From contig JBBPUQ010000009.1 of assembly GCA_038501195.1 (NCBI GenBank), forward strand, positions 1,860,001-1,924,000: a stretch of 64,000 nucleotides of DNA, in the 5' to 3' direction. The translations under genes and the position numbers were made by a program. Shown here in pieces: positions 10,773 through 23,217 of this stretch. The DNA is from Nemania diffusa (lineage: Eukaryota; Ascomycota; Sordariomycetes; Xylariales; Xylariaceae). Every line of letters begins with the position of its first letter. The first letter of the stretch is position 1. The notes below the pieces were generated by a model. It was not told where the DNA came from and ran no database searches. It worked only from the letters and a program-made list of their open reading frames with translations.

Positions 10773-12110
10773 TGTTACTTTTGCTTCAGTTTGCATCATA
10801 TTTTTAATACTCTTTATTACTCTCTTCCCTTCTTTATATATGTTAACTATTGATTTTACAATGGTTTATGTAGTGGGAAAGTACGACAGATAATCTTTGA
10901 AAAAATACCTCTCACAGCAGATGTTAGCTACGTAGTATATCAATTTAATTACCTTCATCTTTTTCTATAACTAGAATACTACATTCATTTGCTACAAATG
11001 GCTTCGATGGGAAAAAGACCTTGATTTAAATAAATATTATAAAAAAAATTCAAAGTATATTAGGTTCATTATTGTTAAACTAGACACCGAGAAGCCTTTG
11101 CTGACTATAGTACACCAAACTTGTCTTTACGCCGTTATAAGAGAGTACGGCACCAAAAGTGAATAATCTGTTTGCAAACATCCAAGTTGTAGTTCTTTCA
11201 TATTGAAACAAAGCGTGTAATACAATGCACACACTACGCACTCTGGAGGACTGGCCACGGTCATCTTAATCACTTCTAGAGATTTGAGAGGATAGCAACG
11301 AGTATTCTGGTAAAGCAATTGTATATTCTTGGTGTAGCAAACCCTCTAAGGGGAAGCAAAACCACCTAGTCGGCCACTGCCAAGTGGTATGTCTGTGTAA
11401 TAGAATATACTAACCTTCTAACTAAATAACAAACAGGAAAAAACTAGGCCTTGATGACCCAATCAACCTATCTAATGTAACCGTGTTGCCCACACTGTCT
11501 CCATATGCGCATATAGAAAAACCACAGGGTTCAGAGCCTATAGCGTTGGTAATGCTGAGTTTGAATTTAAGGCAAAGCTGGACTATAGAGCTCAGGGAGC
11601 TGCTGTTATAATCATTCTAAAGAGAGTTGCCGCAAAATCTTTAACTTGTACAATATGTAAAGATGTAGCAACGCACAATGAAACTCAGCCTTGGAGAATG
11701 AAAGTCGCATTTGGGATTTAGGATAATAGCGCCGCTAGAAATAAGAGACGGCAGCATCACCCCTACCAAGGTAAGTAGGAAAGGAGCCCGCTCCCAACTA
11801 AGATAAAGAATCACAAGGGGCATCTATAGAGCAAGGCGAATGCGTGTTGCGACTTGGCTGGCTCAAAAGTATCGCAATGCATTTAAAAGCAGGTTGTATG
11901 AGGGTCACCACAGACACTATACAAAGCCTGTTGTCAACGTCTATTTAAAATATATCAATTGCAAGCACACCTTAACCATATCATACTTCAAGTAAGAGAC
12001 AGAGCTGCTAATGCAATGCCTTCGTGAGTCATATCTACTCTCACCGTCGCCTATAACAAATGTTATCTATTGTTACAGCATTTCTTACATTCAGTTCATG
12101 ACCTCGTGAT
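10773..12110. other. AT-rich intergenic, 1.3 kb
   Basis: Low-GC spacer downstream of the tRNA pair and 3' of SLX4. Minus-strand frames at 11127-11318 and 11641-11823 have no support. It may contain old, unrecognisable element debris, as is common next to tRNA genes. Confidence 0.5.
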
Positions 12111-14654
12111 CTAGTATCGTTTGCGCTCCCTGCCTTTGACACTCTGCCGCCAGAGACAGATTACGCTCTTACTTTCGCACCATTTCTTCAAATCGAATGG
12201 AGATGCCTCACCATCGTATCCAACGCGTGTTAACTCGCCACCGTTAAGCCAAGATGCGAGATCTTCGAGAATAATAGGATCATAAAGAAGCATCTTCTCA
12301 TGCCACGACGGTTTCGACGGGTCCTGTGAACGGGGTGTGGAGATCACAGCCTTGGTAATGTATTTAAATAACTCCGTTTGTTGATCAGTAGGCGATATCG
12401 CTAGAGACGTATCGCCTTCGTCCGATATCGTGAGGTCTAATGGAGGAGGCGAGGAGAATACGGGATCCGGGGACGAGACAGGTGATGGAGTCTCGTTCTC
12501 TGAGTCCTGGACTTCAATGGAAGCAATACTCGACTTTCTAGGGCGACCACGTGGCCGTTTAGGGCTTGATGGGGAGATGCTTGACTTTCTTGTAGATGTG
12601 GAAGCGGCCCCGTTCATTTTTGCAGTACTACGCGAGCGTTTGGGACTTGGTTTATCTGACGTAGTAGGCTTAGTGACTGGTACCACAGTATCATCTTTCC
12701 TTGGTCGTCCACGTCCCCGTGGCTTCGTGGCGGATTTATTCGATACAGCACTACTGGATTGCTGTTGGGTTGGGGTTAGACTACGAGTAGATGTCGACAA
12801 AGGTTGTGTTGTAATGGCTGATGTCCCTGGGTATTTACTCGCCCAACACTGCTCTAGTAACGCAATCATTGCAGTGCGCTTCTTTACCGGCTTAAAGCCG
12901 TATGATGTAATTTGCTTGCTGAGTTGGGCATCTGTAAATAATTCGTATTTGGGGCGTGGTTCGGTACTGGTAGCATTGGCTGGGTCTTCTGATTCTAATG
13001 GTTTAGCGTCTAAACATTGCCCAGTACTCTGCGACTGGAAGAAGTATGAATTCGCCTGCCCAGATTCTGAAGATGCGCCCTTCACGGAGGTCACTAGCCC
13101 CGGCGTGTCCAATATATCGTCAATATCAACGAAGTTTCGACTGCTTGGCGTAGTGGCTGAAGTTGGTTCTGCGATTGTAGCCGGCACGTGCTGCAGGTTA
13201 ATGGTTTCCATTCCTATCAACTCGCCATCTTCGTCACGTGCTCCAGCCTGCCATAACCGTTGACCTCCATCGTCATCGAAAGGGTCGGAATTCAGACTAC
13301 CAGATGCGCGAATTGCGGCCTGAAGATCCCTTAGCGTTGTCGGAGATTCTTCCCGCACGAGTTGGCTCGATGTGCCAAAAACGAAATCCTGGTTCGAAGA
13401 CTGCTTTAATGCGGAGCTTGGAGACAGCAAAATTGGGTTAGCTGACGTGCCTGCTTTTCTCTTTCGTGGTTTTTTGGCACCTGGCTTTGTCTCTTTAGCT
13501 TTAGGGTTTCTTTGGGACATGACGGCCGACTGATGCTCAACCAGTGCCTTGACGGCACCATCAGAATCAAAATATTCTAACATTGACTCCTTAGTTATAG
13601 GCCCTGAAAGTTCAAATTCAGGTGCAGGGGATTTTGCGAAAGGAGCGGTTGCTAGTTCAGTAATAGTCCTCGCCTTCCTCTTGGGTGCAGGTGCCTTTGG
13701 CTCAGCTCGCCTCTTCCGCTCTTTCGGCTGTTCTGAGTCCTTTGGTATATCCGTTTCATTAGGCTGTTGCCTCTGATCTCTTTGGGCGGTAGATATTAGC
13801 TGGATCCGCTTCCGTTTTTTGAGAAATTCAGCTTGGGATTGCGGAGATGGATCTGGTACTCGGTCTGGTTTATGTCTTCCATACTGAGTGTATAGTGTTT
13901 GGAATACATCCTTTGACACTGGTTCTCTGTCAATGGATGAAAATAGCTCTCGAGCATCCGAGTCAGAATCTAGGACAATGCGTTCACCGGATCTCGGAGG
14001 CGTCCAATCCCCTCGACGGGGAACGGCGATTTCTGATTGAGTATCTTCAAGGGTTCTGTCGACTGATTCTCCTCTACGAAGCTGGCTATTTTCGTCCCTA
14101 GCGTTGATTCCGGCAATCGAGTCCTCATCCCCTGTAGTAAAATGCCGAGACACCGTCTCCCTGGGATTGTCGGACCGCTTTCTTGAGGACAAAGCCTTAG
14201 GGTGTACCGTGGATAATGTCTCATTCGTTCGTTCCGTAGAGGGCTTACTCTTGAATTTCTGCCATGGTTTGTGTTTCGGGGACAAGGGCTCAATCACAGT
14301 GGCTGGCTGATTCGAACTCCGACTGTTGGGTAAATTATCAAATGCAGGCGCCCTTGACCCATGACCCTTAGTTCTTGTCCTAGCTCTACATGGTGGCGAG
14401 CTAGTGATTGCCTCGGTGTCTATATCGATTTCAGGGGCCGCTCGTAGGATATCCGCGGCATTCGTGAATGTGGATTGTGCGTTGGCGGGTATGGTTGCGG
14501 CGAGGATTCCAGTTTGCAAGGGCGGCTGCTTAGGGCTCCTCTTGAGGAATATCTCATCGAGAGAGGGGAGGTAGGGCGAAGATGAGGATACAGAAGTCGG
14601 ATTAAAGGTTCGAGGCCGAGGCGGAGAAGACATGAAGATGTCTGTAGAAGACAT
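12111..14654 (-). CDS. slx4: structure-specific endonuclease subunit SLX4
   Basis: Regulatory subunit of the SLX1-SLX4 endonuclease, which resolves branched DNA in replication and repair in the nucleus. Single exon, 847 residues. The protein is mostly disordered and basic, as in fungal SLX4. It starts MSSTDIFMSSPPRPRTFNPT and has two AT-hook-like motifs, KPRGRGRPRKDD and KRPRGRPRKSS, in the C-terminal third. The last about 95 residues form the conserved SLX4 C-terminal domain that binds SLX1: LFKYITKAVIS, then WHEKMLLYDPIILEDLASWL, GGELTRVGYDGE and KKWCESKSVICLW. A SAP-like segment (LSKQITSYGFKPVKKRTAMI) precedes the AT-hooks. Length and order match Pezizomycotina orthologues. Confidence 0.93.
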   Translation of the reverse strand: MSSTDIFMSSPPRPRTFNPTSVSSSSPYLPSLDEIFLKRSPKQPPLQTGILAATIPANAQSTFTNAADILRAAPEIDIDTEAITSSPPCRARTRTKGHGSRAPAFDNLPNSRSSNQPATVIEPLSPKHKPWQKFKSKPSTERTNETLSTVHPKALSSRKRSDNPRETVSRHFTTGDEDSIAGINARDENSQLRRGESVDRTLEDTQSEIAVPRRGDWTPPRSGERIVLDSDSDARELFSSIDREPVSKDVFQTLYTQYGRHKPDRVPDPSPQSQAEFLKKRKRIQLISTAQRDQRQQPNETDIPKDSEQPKERKRRAEPKAPAPKRKARTITELATAPFAKSPAPEFELSGPITKESMLEYFDSDGAVKALVEHQSAVMSQRNPKAKETKPGAKKPRKRKAGTSANPILLSPSSALKQSSNQDFVFGTSSQLVREESPTTLRDLQAAIRASGSLNSDPFDDDGGQRLWQAGARDEDGELIGMETINLQHVPATIAEPTSATTPSSRNFVDIDDILDTPGLVTSVKGASSESGQANSYFFQSQSTGQCLDAKPLESEDPANATSTEPRPKYELFTDAQLSKQITSYGFKPVKKRTAMIALLEQCWASKYPGTSAITTQPLSTSTRSLTPTQQQSSSAVSNKSATKPRGRGRPRKDDTVVPVTKPTTSDKPSPKRSRSTAKMNGAASTSTRKSSISPSSPKRPRGRPRKSSIASIEVQDSENETPSPVSSPDPVFSSPPPLDLTISDEGDTSLAISPTDQQTELFKYITKAVISTPRSQDPSKPSWHEKMLLYDPIILEDLASWLNGGELTRVGYDGEASPFDLKKWCESKSVICLWRQSVKGRERKRY

Positions 14655-15175
14655 CGCCAGATAGACGACTGGTGAGCGCCAGGCGCCACCAGGGAAGCGG
14701 GGGACCGACAGGTTTAAGATGGATGGTAAGAATTGACCTTGGTTGCTTGGGAATCAGGGTCTCGCCATGGTCAAATTAGGGGGGAGGCACGAGGAAGGAA
14801 GAGCTGACAGTCAAGGGTGAGGCTTTGTCGTGTGTTCAATATGTATTGGTTGTACTCAGTACTTGGTTTGTATACACATACCTAAGTGTATCTATGATTG
14901 GCTAACACAGCAAACGCCACATGCGAATGGATAAATGAGCAGACCCCGACAAGGGCATATGATAAAACTGGGGCGCGGCACTCACGCGAAATAATCTCGA
15001 AAGCAGGTGACTGCGCACGTGATCTTAGCCGAAAAGAATACCAAGGTACGACCCCCCACCAAGATCCCACCACCTGCGAGCTTGGTTAAAATTGTTGAAA
15101 TTCCTTCGCGACAATATCACCATCACCAACTACATTTTCGACCTACCCAACCGTCAACGCACCCCAATTGTCAAA
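14655..15175. other. divergent promoter region SLX4/S21
   Basis: Spacer between slx4 (minus) and the S21 gene (plus). Short frames on both strands overlap each other and have no support. Presumed promoters of both genes. Confidence 0.6.
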
Positions 15176-15795
15176 ATGGAGAACGACCGCGGAGAACTCG
15201 TCGATCTTTACGTGCCAGTATGCAGGCATCCTTTGTGTTAATTGATACTCCGGGAAGACGCTGACAGATGCATCTCTACAGCGAAAGTGCAGCGCAACCG
15301 GCCGTCGTACGTTGTCTTCTGCTTTAGATTCTGCTTTGGATTCCGCATTTGTTTTGGAAGGGCGTCTGCCGATTCGCTGTCCCAGATCGCAGAGGAGAAA
15401 TAATGACTAACCACTCTATGCAATAGTGATCAAGGCCACAGATCACGCCAGTGTTCAAATCAGCGTTAGTCTCCAAACTACCTAACTGGAGCTAAACAAT
15501 AGCTAACTATATCAAAAAGGTCGCCAGACTCGATGAGAACGGAAGACAGATCCCCGGCGAGAACCATGTGTAGGAGAACCCAAAGACGTCCGGCTATGTT
15601 GTCGTTTGTAAATTAACAACAATCATAGCTACGCTCTGAGCGGATTCGTACGCGCCATGGTCAGTCTTTCTCCAATACACTGCCTACACCGTCCTGTACT
15701 AAGCTAACTGTGAATAGGGCGAAAGCGATGACGCCTTCAACAGAATCACCCAGAGGGATGGCCTCCTGAAGAGCGTCTGGAGCGCCAACCGATAG
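15176..15795 (+). CDS. rps21: 40S ribosomal protein S21 (eS21)
   Basis: Structural protein of the cytosolic small ribosomal subunit. It is split into six small exons: 15176-15217, 15282-15306, 15427-15464, 15520-15569, 15629-15659 and 15718-15795. Joined, they give 87 residues, the usual S21e length. The start [20 protein letters not shown], the middle ARLDENGRQIPGENHVYALS and the end QRDGLLKSVWSANR are diagnostic. All five introns are GT-AG and in-frame; several carry a CTAAC-type branch site near the acceptor. High intron density in a short ribosomal gene is normal in filamentous fungi. Confidence 0.96.
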
Positions 15796-16392
15796 AGCAT
15801 TTCTTATTGGTGGTATGTGCATCTATAAACGAGGCATACTGCCCAAACGCTAATTATAGGCTAATTAGGAAACGGCGTTCATGGGGAATTCGTGGTTAGG
15901 TCGACATGGAAAGATATCTGGTATTTGCAGTTTAGTCGATAAAGAAACACCGCCGTCTTAATGCGACTCCGAACACGATGACAATACGAACAAAATCATA
16001 CCCAATACCCGATGCTTGAGCCATGTGTCCCTTTAGACGGTGACGAATCCCATTCCCGGCTGGCTAAGTCTTCTCGCATCCACCTCCGAGTGAATCTATG
16101 GGCGAGGAGTCTGGGGCTACCTTGATAGTCTCCGTGCCGGAGATCGAGTTGTGGCCTTGAAAAAGCCGTGGTGCTCGAGCAGTTCATCACGGTACAGATA
16201 CGGGCCATATATTTATATCAAGAGTATTCTTGTGCTACGTCTTGGATCATGCATACATCTGCTTTGCCTAGTAGAGACGATTCCATGTGTTCAACGCACC
16301 ATAATCTGTGATCAATTCGTGGGCAGAGCTAACTTGCGTAGAGCCCAAAGATCCGAACCCATTAGCAAATAGTCGAAGGCTCTCTAGCCAGA
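15796..16392. other. convergent 3' spacer
   Basis: Lies between the 3' ends of the S21 gene and the acid-ceramidase-like gene. No gene seen. Confidence 0.6.
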
Positions 16393-17707
16393 TTACTCTA
16401 GAGATTCGTCTGGTGGCCCTCGTACCAGCCAACGAATATTCCCCGTTGTTGGATCGAGAATGGTTGTGAAGTGGCTGCACTCGTTGAGTGTCGGGTAGTC
16501 CGAAATCCATCTTCGTAGCGTTCTTTCCGTGATGCTCGGTTGCGTTGCTAAGGACACGGTCGAACTTTTCGTCCCAGGCCTAAATGTGCGGCGATCCCAT
16601 TTCTTTTGTAAGCATTGTAGTCTATCAACGGATTCTTCTACCCAGCCCTCAATTCCGAAGGCCGACGTAATCACCTCGCGTCGGTCTTGTCGAGATGTCT
16701 CGGGCTTTGGAGCCGTACTCCTTTCATGATCCTCGGGATCATGATTTGTCTGAACAATAAACCCTCGTGTCGATCGCACAGTGCCTGTGATATAATCCTT
16801 GACGACAACTACAGCTTCTTGGCCGTTGCAGAGAATCAGGTAACACGGTGCGCTTGGTATCAAAGTCAGGGTCATTGCTTGTTTTACAAATTTTGAAATT
16901 GGACCATCAGCAATGTGCTCTTCATCAACTTGTTCAAGGGGACGTAACAAAAACCGCCGCACAATCGAACCGATAGATCTCCGCTTTCCAAATAACACCA
17001 GAAGTTGATGCCATCGAAGTCTTCTGCCGGGGTAGTCATGGCAGGGTCGATGATTTAAGGATATAGAAAGCCCCGGTCTACGACAAAGATAAGCTTCTTC
17101 GGGCTGAACAGGGCATAAGTTTCCGTCTACACCACATTTCACCCACATACCTAATCATTGTCAAAGAACCAACAAACCCAGCATAGGTGATTGATCGTGA
17201 AATAACCCTATTTGAATTGTCCGATGATGAATCCACAAATTCTAACACGACGAGCAAATCCCGCAGCTCATCCATACCCCAATCTAAAGTCCTGAAGTGT
17301 AGGAGCCTCGTCTTCTCTGGGCTTGCCCTATCACCAGTTTTTCGCAGGGGTTTGCCAATGGATACAGGTACAGTACCGGATGTACAACCTAGCAAGCAGT
17401 CTAGGAGGTTATTTAAAGCAACGAGTAAGTATAGTGGCACACTTGAGGCAGCTGAGATGCCCTTTATCTCCTCATTCTCCTCTTCGTCGTACACCCTGCG
17501 GAGGCATATTCTAGATAGATAGATCACGATTAATCGTAGCCACACCGAAGTGATGAAAATGGATAGTAGGTCGTCAAGCAGTCCTCTGAGCGAGCGCATA
17601 CGAGGACCAAAGACCTGGACTACCTCATCGTATCGCTCACGTGGCGGTTTGGCCAAGTCAATGGTGAAGCGTGGTATGGGTTCTTCGGAAGCTGCCAGTG
17701 CCGACAT
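16393..17707 (-). CDS. acid ceramidase/NAAA-like amidase
   Basis: N-terminal-nucleophile-type amidohydrolase related to acid ceramidase and N-acylethanolamine-hydrolysing acid amidase; expected to cleave the amide bond of ceramide-like lipids. Two exons, 17707-17151 and 17077-16393, with a 73-base intron; the junction restores SLTMIRPGLSISLNHRP. Total 413 residues. The catalytic cysteine is predicted at Cys108 in LLGCTSG, preceded by PLYLLVALNNLLD. The conserved Arg139 and Asp142 sit in LHFRTLDWGMDELRD, and ITYAGFVG follows, as in the family. I see no clear N-terminal signal peptide, only a hydrophobic stretch at about residues 42-66. Fungal substrates of this branch are not established. Confidence 0.85.
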
Positions 17708-18590
17708 GATGATGTCGTCTACGCGGCCGGTTCATAGTTATAAATAGATAGAGGTCAATGATTCTATATTCACACAACGGCAGCTTCAACTAGCGCAAAT
17801 TGCGTCCCCCACAATAAGCAGGCAGCAACAGTACCTACTATATTGCTCACGTGATTAGGCCTCAACAATAACGATAAAGGTGAAGCTATATATATCCATA
17901 TTGAGGGCTCCTAGGTATCTAATAGAGCGATTGGAATACTTGGCGACACACTTACATTCTCTTCAATAACGTAATTAAGCAGATGCGCTTCAGCAAAGAG
18001 GACGATATATATATATACCTTTGAGCTTGCTCGGTGCCATCAACTAATCGGATAGTTTACTATTATTGTAAAAAAAACAAACCCCTTTTTCTGAGATCGA
18101 CATGGCAAATTTTTACACCTTTGTAGGCCAAAGAACACTGGTAGTTTAGCCACATCTACGTCACTATATGCGTACGCTACCTACCTACACATGAGGGACT
18201 ACATAAGCCACACCTACACAAGTAACCATCTCATTTTACTTGACGCCTCGTATTGCAAATGAACCCATCATAGAAATGTAACTGCGCAACTGTCTCAGAA
18301 TACTCATTACGCTTCTTTATACATAAATCACGACACTAATGCGTACTAACTTTATTTGACAAGTGTGGCTTTACTTGGCGCGAGTCACTAATCTTAGATG
18401 TTTGACGTAGTCGAGCAGCTCGATCTACGGAACAAATTGTCTTGTGCGTCATCGAGAAAGCAGCACAGCTAAAAGAGCAAACATGCAGGATACATTCGAA
18501 GGGCTGAGAGACAGCTCTTCGAGTAAGTCAGATAGGTCAAGGGTGTAAAATTAGTTTGGTTGCTAGAATCGTCGTTCTGCTCGTGCTTCT
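17708..18590. other. divergent spacer upstream of photolyase
   Basis: 883 bases between divergent genes. It has AT runs (about 18007-18019) and no supported gene. Presumed promoters. Confidence 0.6.
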
Positions 18591-20575
18591 ATGCCTCCGT
18601 CAATTAGAACCATTGTGCTGCCATTTCGTGTCTTCGCACACCGATTATTGTTCCAACGACGTCAAACCACGCGACTGAGCAGCATCGTTAAACGTATCCC
18701 GCCGCAAATCTATACATTTCATACCATGCCGGTTAAGCGAGGCGCTGAGCGCAATGCTGCGCTTGCTAGAGATCATGAAGGTGCCGACAGCAACAAAAGG
18801 CCGAAGCTAGAGAATAGTTCACCCGATCCTTTACGCGAGCCTCATCCTTCCTCTACCGAAGCCGAGGAGAATGGCATCGTGCTTCGCAAATACTACCCAC
18901 ATGAAATGAGTAACGCACGAGCTCAAGCCTACAACAACAATGAAATCCCTCGCCCTATTGAACATCTTGCCGCCGCTCTTAAGGAAACAGACGAGGCGCG
19001 CAATAAAGTGAAAGTTAAGGATGCCGTCGTCCATTGGTTCAAGACAGATTTGCGAATCACGGACAACCGCGCGCTGTGGGAGGCTAATGAGACAGCTCAG
19101 GCCGCCGGCGTTCCCTTGATCTGCATATATCTAGTGAGCCCGCAAGACTTCGAGGCCCATCTCACTGCACCAGCCCGCGTGGATTTTATGATGCGGACCC
19201 TTCACATCCTCAAAAAAGACCTAGCCGCCCTAGATATCCCATTATACGTCGAAACGGTAGAAAAAAGGAAAGAAATACCTGACCGGATTATTGAGTTCAT
19301 GGAGGAATGGGGCGCGAGCCATCTCTTTGCCAATATGGAGTATGAGGTCGATGAGCTTCGGAGGGAAGCGAATCTAGTGAGAACATGCGCTGGCCGCGGC
19401 TTAGCTATGGAAGTTTTCCATGATACCTGCGTCGTACCACCAGGAGAGCTCAGCTCGGGGAGTGGAAAGCAGTATGCCGTATACACTCCCTGGTATCGAA
19501 CCTGGGTTGCCCACATACACGAGAATGCAGAACTCCTCTCCACGTTCGAACCACCATCAAAGAACCCCCCGAGCGCTCGAGATAAAGTGGCTGCACTTTT
19601 CGACTGCGAGATACCCGATGTACCAGAGAACAAGAGGTTGTCCGAAGAAGATGCCAAGCGATTCCATGCTCTCTGGCCAGCAGGTGAGCACGAAGCTCTC
19701 GACAGGTTAGATAAATTCTGCGAAGAGAAGATTGGACAGTATGGCAAGCGGCGAAATTTCCCCGCCCAAGCGGCTACAGCGTCGATATCCGTACATCTCG
19801 CAGCAGGGACCCTTAGCGCAAGGACGGCCATCCGAACCGCTAGAGATACTAACAACACGAAGAAGCTCAACGCCGGGGCAGAGGGTATCCAGACCTGGAT
19901 CAGCGAGGTGGCCTGGAGGGACTTCTACAAGCACGTTCTAGTGAACTGGCCCTATGTCTGGTATGTGACAAGACCCTCCACTGTACCCATCACATGAAAT
20001 CGGTCCTGCTAACACTGTCGACTAGCATGAACAAACCCTTCAAGCCAGAATACTCCAACATCGAATGGTCCTACAACGCCTCGCACTTCACCGCCTGGTG
20101 CGAAGGCCGCACCGGCTTCCCCATCGTGGACGCGGCCATGCGCCAGCTGCGGAGCACGGGCTACATGCACAACCGGTGCCGGATGGTGGTGGCGTCGTTC
20201 CTGGCCAAGGACCTGCTGCTCGACTGGCGCCTGGGCGAGCGCTTCTTCATGGAGCACCTCGTGGACGGCGACTTCGCGTCCAACAACGGCGGCTGGGGCT
20301 TCAGCGCCTCCGTCGGCGTCGACCCCCAGCCGTACTTCCGCGTCTTCAACCCGCTGCTGCAGAGCGAGAAGTTCGACCCCGACGGCGCCTACATCCGCAA
20401 ATGGGTCCCCGAGCTCGCCGGCGTCGAGGGCAAGGCCGTGCACGACCCCTACGGCAGGGGCGCCGGCGCGCGGGCGAGGAAGGAGGGGTACCCTGAGCCC
20501 ATTGTGAATCATAAGGAGAGTCGAGAGCGGGCTCTTAGTGTGTATAAGGCTGGGATTGCGCGCGATAAGCCTTAG
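18591..20575 (+). CDS. phr1: class I CPD photolyase (deoxyribodipyrimidine photo-lyase)
   Basis: Flavoprotein that repairs UV-induced pyrimidine dimers with light energy. Exons 18591-19960 and 20026-20575 joined by a 65-base GT-AG intron restore YVCMNKPFKPEYSNIEW; total 639 residues. The N-terminal antenna (alpha/beta) domain begins at VVHWFKTDLRITDNRALWEA. The FAD-binding helical domain includes SASTG-type contacts, HFTAWCEGRTGFPIVDAAMR, MHNRCRMVVASFLAKDLLLD and DGDFASNNGGWGFSASVGVD. The first about 45 residues are Arg-rich without acids (mitochondrial-type presequence). A second ATG at 18726 (MPVKRGAERN) would give a shorter form with a nuclear-type KRPKLEN motif. The second exon is far more GC-rich than the first. 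Confidence 0.94.
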
Positions 20576-21310
20576 TTTGTTCGTGCTATTTGTCCACTTG
20601 CTCTTTTCGTTGCTTTGGAGCAACGCGATACTTTGCTCCTTGCTCACTGGCGAGGCGGCTGCATAGCTGTGTATTGTTAATTAGGTTAGGGCTGTGTCGC
20701 ATTCATGGTATATCTATGACCATGGCTATCTTCCATAGAACGGTGTTGGATGTTGCTTCCGGGTTGCGATTTTTGGCTATTGATATGTAGTTTCCACGAG
20801 AGATAGAAGTAGCATAGTAGTTACTCATTTATAACCAAATTGTTAGGAGACCTTGTCCGTTGTGGCGCGCCTGTGAATTAGCTAGTTATATAGCCTTCTC
20901 CTGACAGAACGAGATGCTTTAGTAGGTTATTGCCTATCGATATTTTCGTTCTTTGTAGATTCTTGCTAGCTTCTTTGCTACCTCGTAGGTATGCAGACTT
21001 GTTGGCCTAACTTACGGTGTACCAACGGAGATGTCGCAAAACAAAATATACTCAAAATTTTCAAATACTTAAAAACCCGGGTTTAGTCGTCTCGCCCGTT
21101 TATTAAGTAGTATAACGTCATCGAGAAGTTAAGGTGTACATACTTCAAGTGATTGATTGATGGAAATAGGTACAAGGATTAGCGCCGCTGTGGATCAACT
21201 GTTTCCAATGCTGACCTGTATTGAACCTCGGTATGCCCACACCTCATTCACTCCTATCTCGGTGCCCGCGGTATGACCTCGGTCTCCCCATTCGATCATA
21301 GACGGTAGAG
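20576..21310. other. intergenic
   Basis: 735 bases between photolyase and the first Nudix gene, both on the plus strand. No gene seen. Confidence 0.6.
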
Positions 21311-22748
21311 ATGCAATCGCTAATTTCACCAGCTTCATCGCTCCCTTGTTTTGTGACTCTAAATAAACGGTGCATAAGATATTTTGAGAATCAGAGACAT
21401 TGGCAACGGGGTTTGGCAGGTGGCTTAGTTCACTACCACACGACACGACCGCATCTAAGACAGACACAAAAGCGAATAGTAAATAGTGTAATAAGTCTCA
21501 GGGGAGGCTTGGTTTTTACTAATACTACGTCCGCGATGCCGAAAGGAGTCCGGCCGTCGAGTTCGGGGCCGGGAGCTCCGACGAAAGACAAGACGCCTTC
21601 CGAACCCCGCCCCAGCTCGAGCATCATACTTCTCTCGCCTACAAATCAGGTGTTACTACTTCATCGAGTCAAGACCTCGACATCATTCGCGTCAGCGCAC
21701 GTCTTCCCAGGAGGCAATCTTTCAGAGTTCCATGATGGAGATATCCCGCCGCCCGGCGATGCCAGGCGGCACGTGGACTCCTTCTCTTACAGGTTGGGCG
21801 CGATCCGGGAAACGTTCGAAGAGAGCGGGATCCTACTTGCGCGGCAGGGAAGCAAAGACGGGCCGTTGCTGAACCTACCCACGTCGGAGCGTGATAAAGC
21901 TAGAAAGGCCATTTATGAGAACGGCATCAGCTTCGAGAAGTGGCTAGAGAGCGTAGGCGGTATTCCTGATACAGGTGAGTCGAGAATACGAACCGCTCTA
22001 TCTGTCAAGGGGCACCTTGGAGTAGCTTTCAGTAGTATAACAAGCCCGAGGAGCATCGGCGAACTAATTCTACGATGCAGATAACTTGCTCCCATTCACC
22101 CGCTGGTTAACGCCACCAAACCTACCAAAGCGGTTCACCACGCAGATGTACCTGTACATGCTGCCGCTCCAGACGAGTTCAGACCCGGTGCTATCAGCCG
22201 CGCAGCACGAAGCCCTGATCCCGACGCCGGACAACGGAGTCGAGATAACCACAGCGCGCTTCGACGACGCAGCAACGTGGCTCGAGAAGCAGGGCCGCGG
22301 CGAGGTGATCCTGTTCCCGCCACAGTACTTCCTGCTGCATCTCATATCACAATTTCTCACGGGCGCGCCCGCGACCTCGCTCAGCCCCGCCGAGACGACG
22401 GCGCACTACTGCGCGCAGCGCGAGAGGCTACGCGCGTTCCTCGACACCGTGCCCACGGCCACGCACCCCAAGGCCGTTGGCCACCCCACGTCGCGGATCC
22501 CCTGGGCGCACAAGGTGATGAGTCCCGTCACACTGGGCCTGCGACATAGCGACAAGAGGGCGATCCTGGCGCTCGACAAGCCGGGCGCAGAGCTCAGGGG
22601 CAGCGGGCGGGGGGGCGATTGGGAGAGGGTTGTCCTGGTGAGGTTTGGCAAGGCCGGGGCGACGAATGTCGAGGTAAGGGGGAGAGAGGACGTCCTTGTA
22701 GAGGAGAGGGAGGCGAAGGCGAGAGAGGAGGCCGAGTCGAAGTTGTGA
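21311..22748 (+). CDS. Nudix hydrolase, NUDT19-like
   Basis: Predicted hydrolase of nucleoside-diphosphate-linked substrates; the NUDT19/NUDT7 branch acts on CoA and its esters. Exons 21311-21974 and 22081-22748 with a 106-base intron; the join reads GIPDTDNLLPFTRWLTPP; 443 residues. The Nudix box is split by a long insert, as in NUDT19: HVFPGGNLSEFHDGD, then RLGAIRETFEESGILLARQG with the REx2EExG core. Conserved W-L-T-P-P and FTTQMYLYMLP follow. The start is uncertain: an internal ATG at 21536 (MPKGVRPSSSG) would remove 75 residues that look like a weak mitochondrial presequence or upstream leader. The C-terminus is Arg/Glu-rich, with no clear peroxisomal SKL although it ends in SKL-like ESKL, which could act as a PTS1. 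Confidence 0.85.
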
Positions 22749-23217
22749 TACATCATGTTGTGGTGTAGCATGTTTTGATGTAGGCTCTCCCTATAGGCCC
22801 AATAGAAATTAATGTATAGATTCTGTATTCTACCACATTGTGCATGTGGAGATGGAGAACAACCAATGCGCCCAAACCTATCAGCATCCTTCCCTATAGT
22901 ATACTAAGAGTCATATTTTTTGTTATGTTGACGGAAGGCTTAGATTTTTGGTCTGACATGATGGATAATTGTAATAACCTCCCTCGTGTTTGTTTATTTA
23001 TGATGACTGCCTTGTGTTTTCCTCGTGCCTCGTACAAGGCTGACTAGGTAGACTAACAGCGAAGACCCCGCTATTGCATTGCACAGCCAGCAGTTATCTA
23101 GATACCCAGGTAGTTCCCCAAACATAAATAAGGACCTAAATGTCTTCATTCTACGCCTACTGTACGCATCACTTTGCTACAATCTAGAGATTTAGAATAT
23201 ACCTACATTTTGTAACC
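22749..23217. other. intergenic
   Basis: Spacer between two Nudix genes in the same orientation. No gene seen. Confidence 0.6.

Noticed and set aside
20009..20647. Long antisense ORF opposite photolyase exon 2
   Set aside because: It arises from extreme GC third positions of the sense gene; its sequence is Ala/Val/Gly/Pro-rich without any domain.
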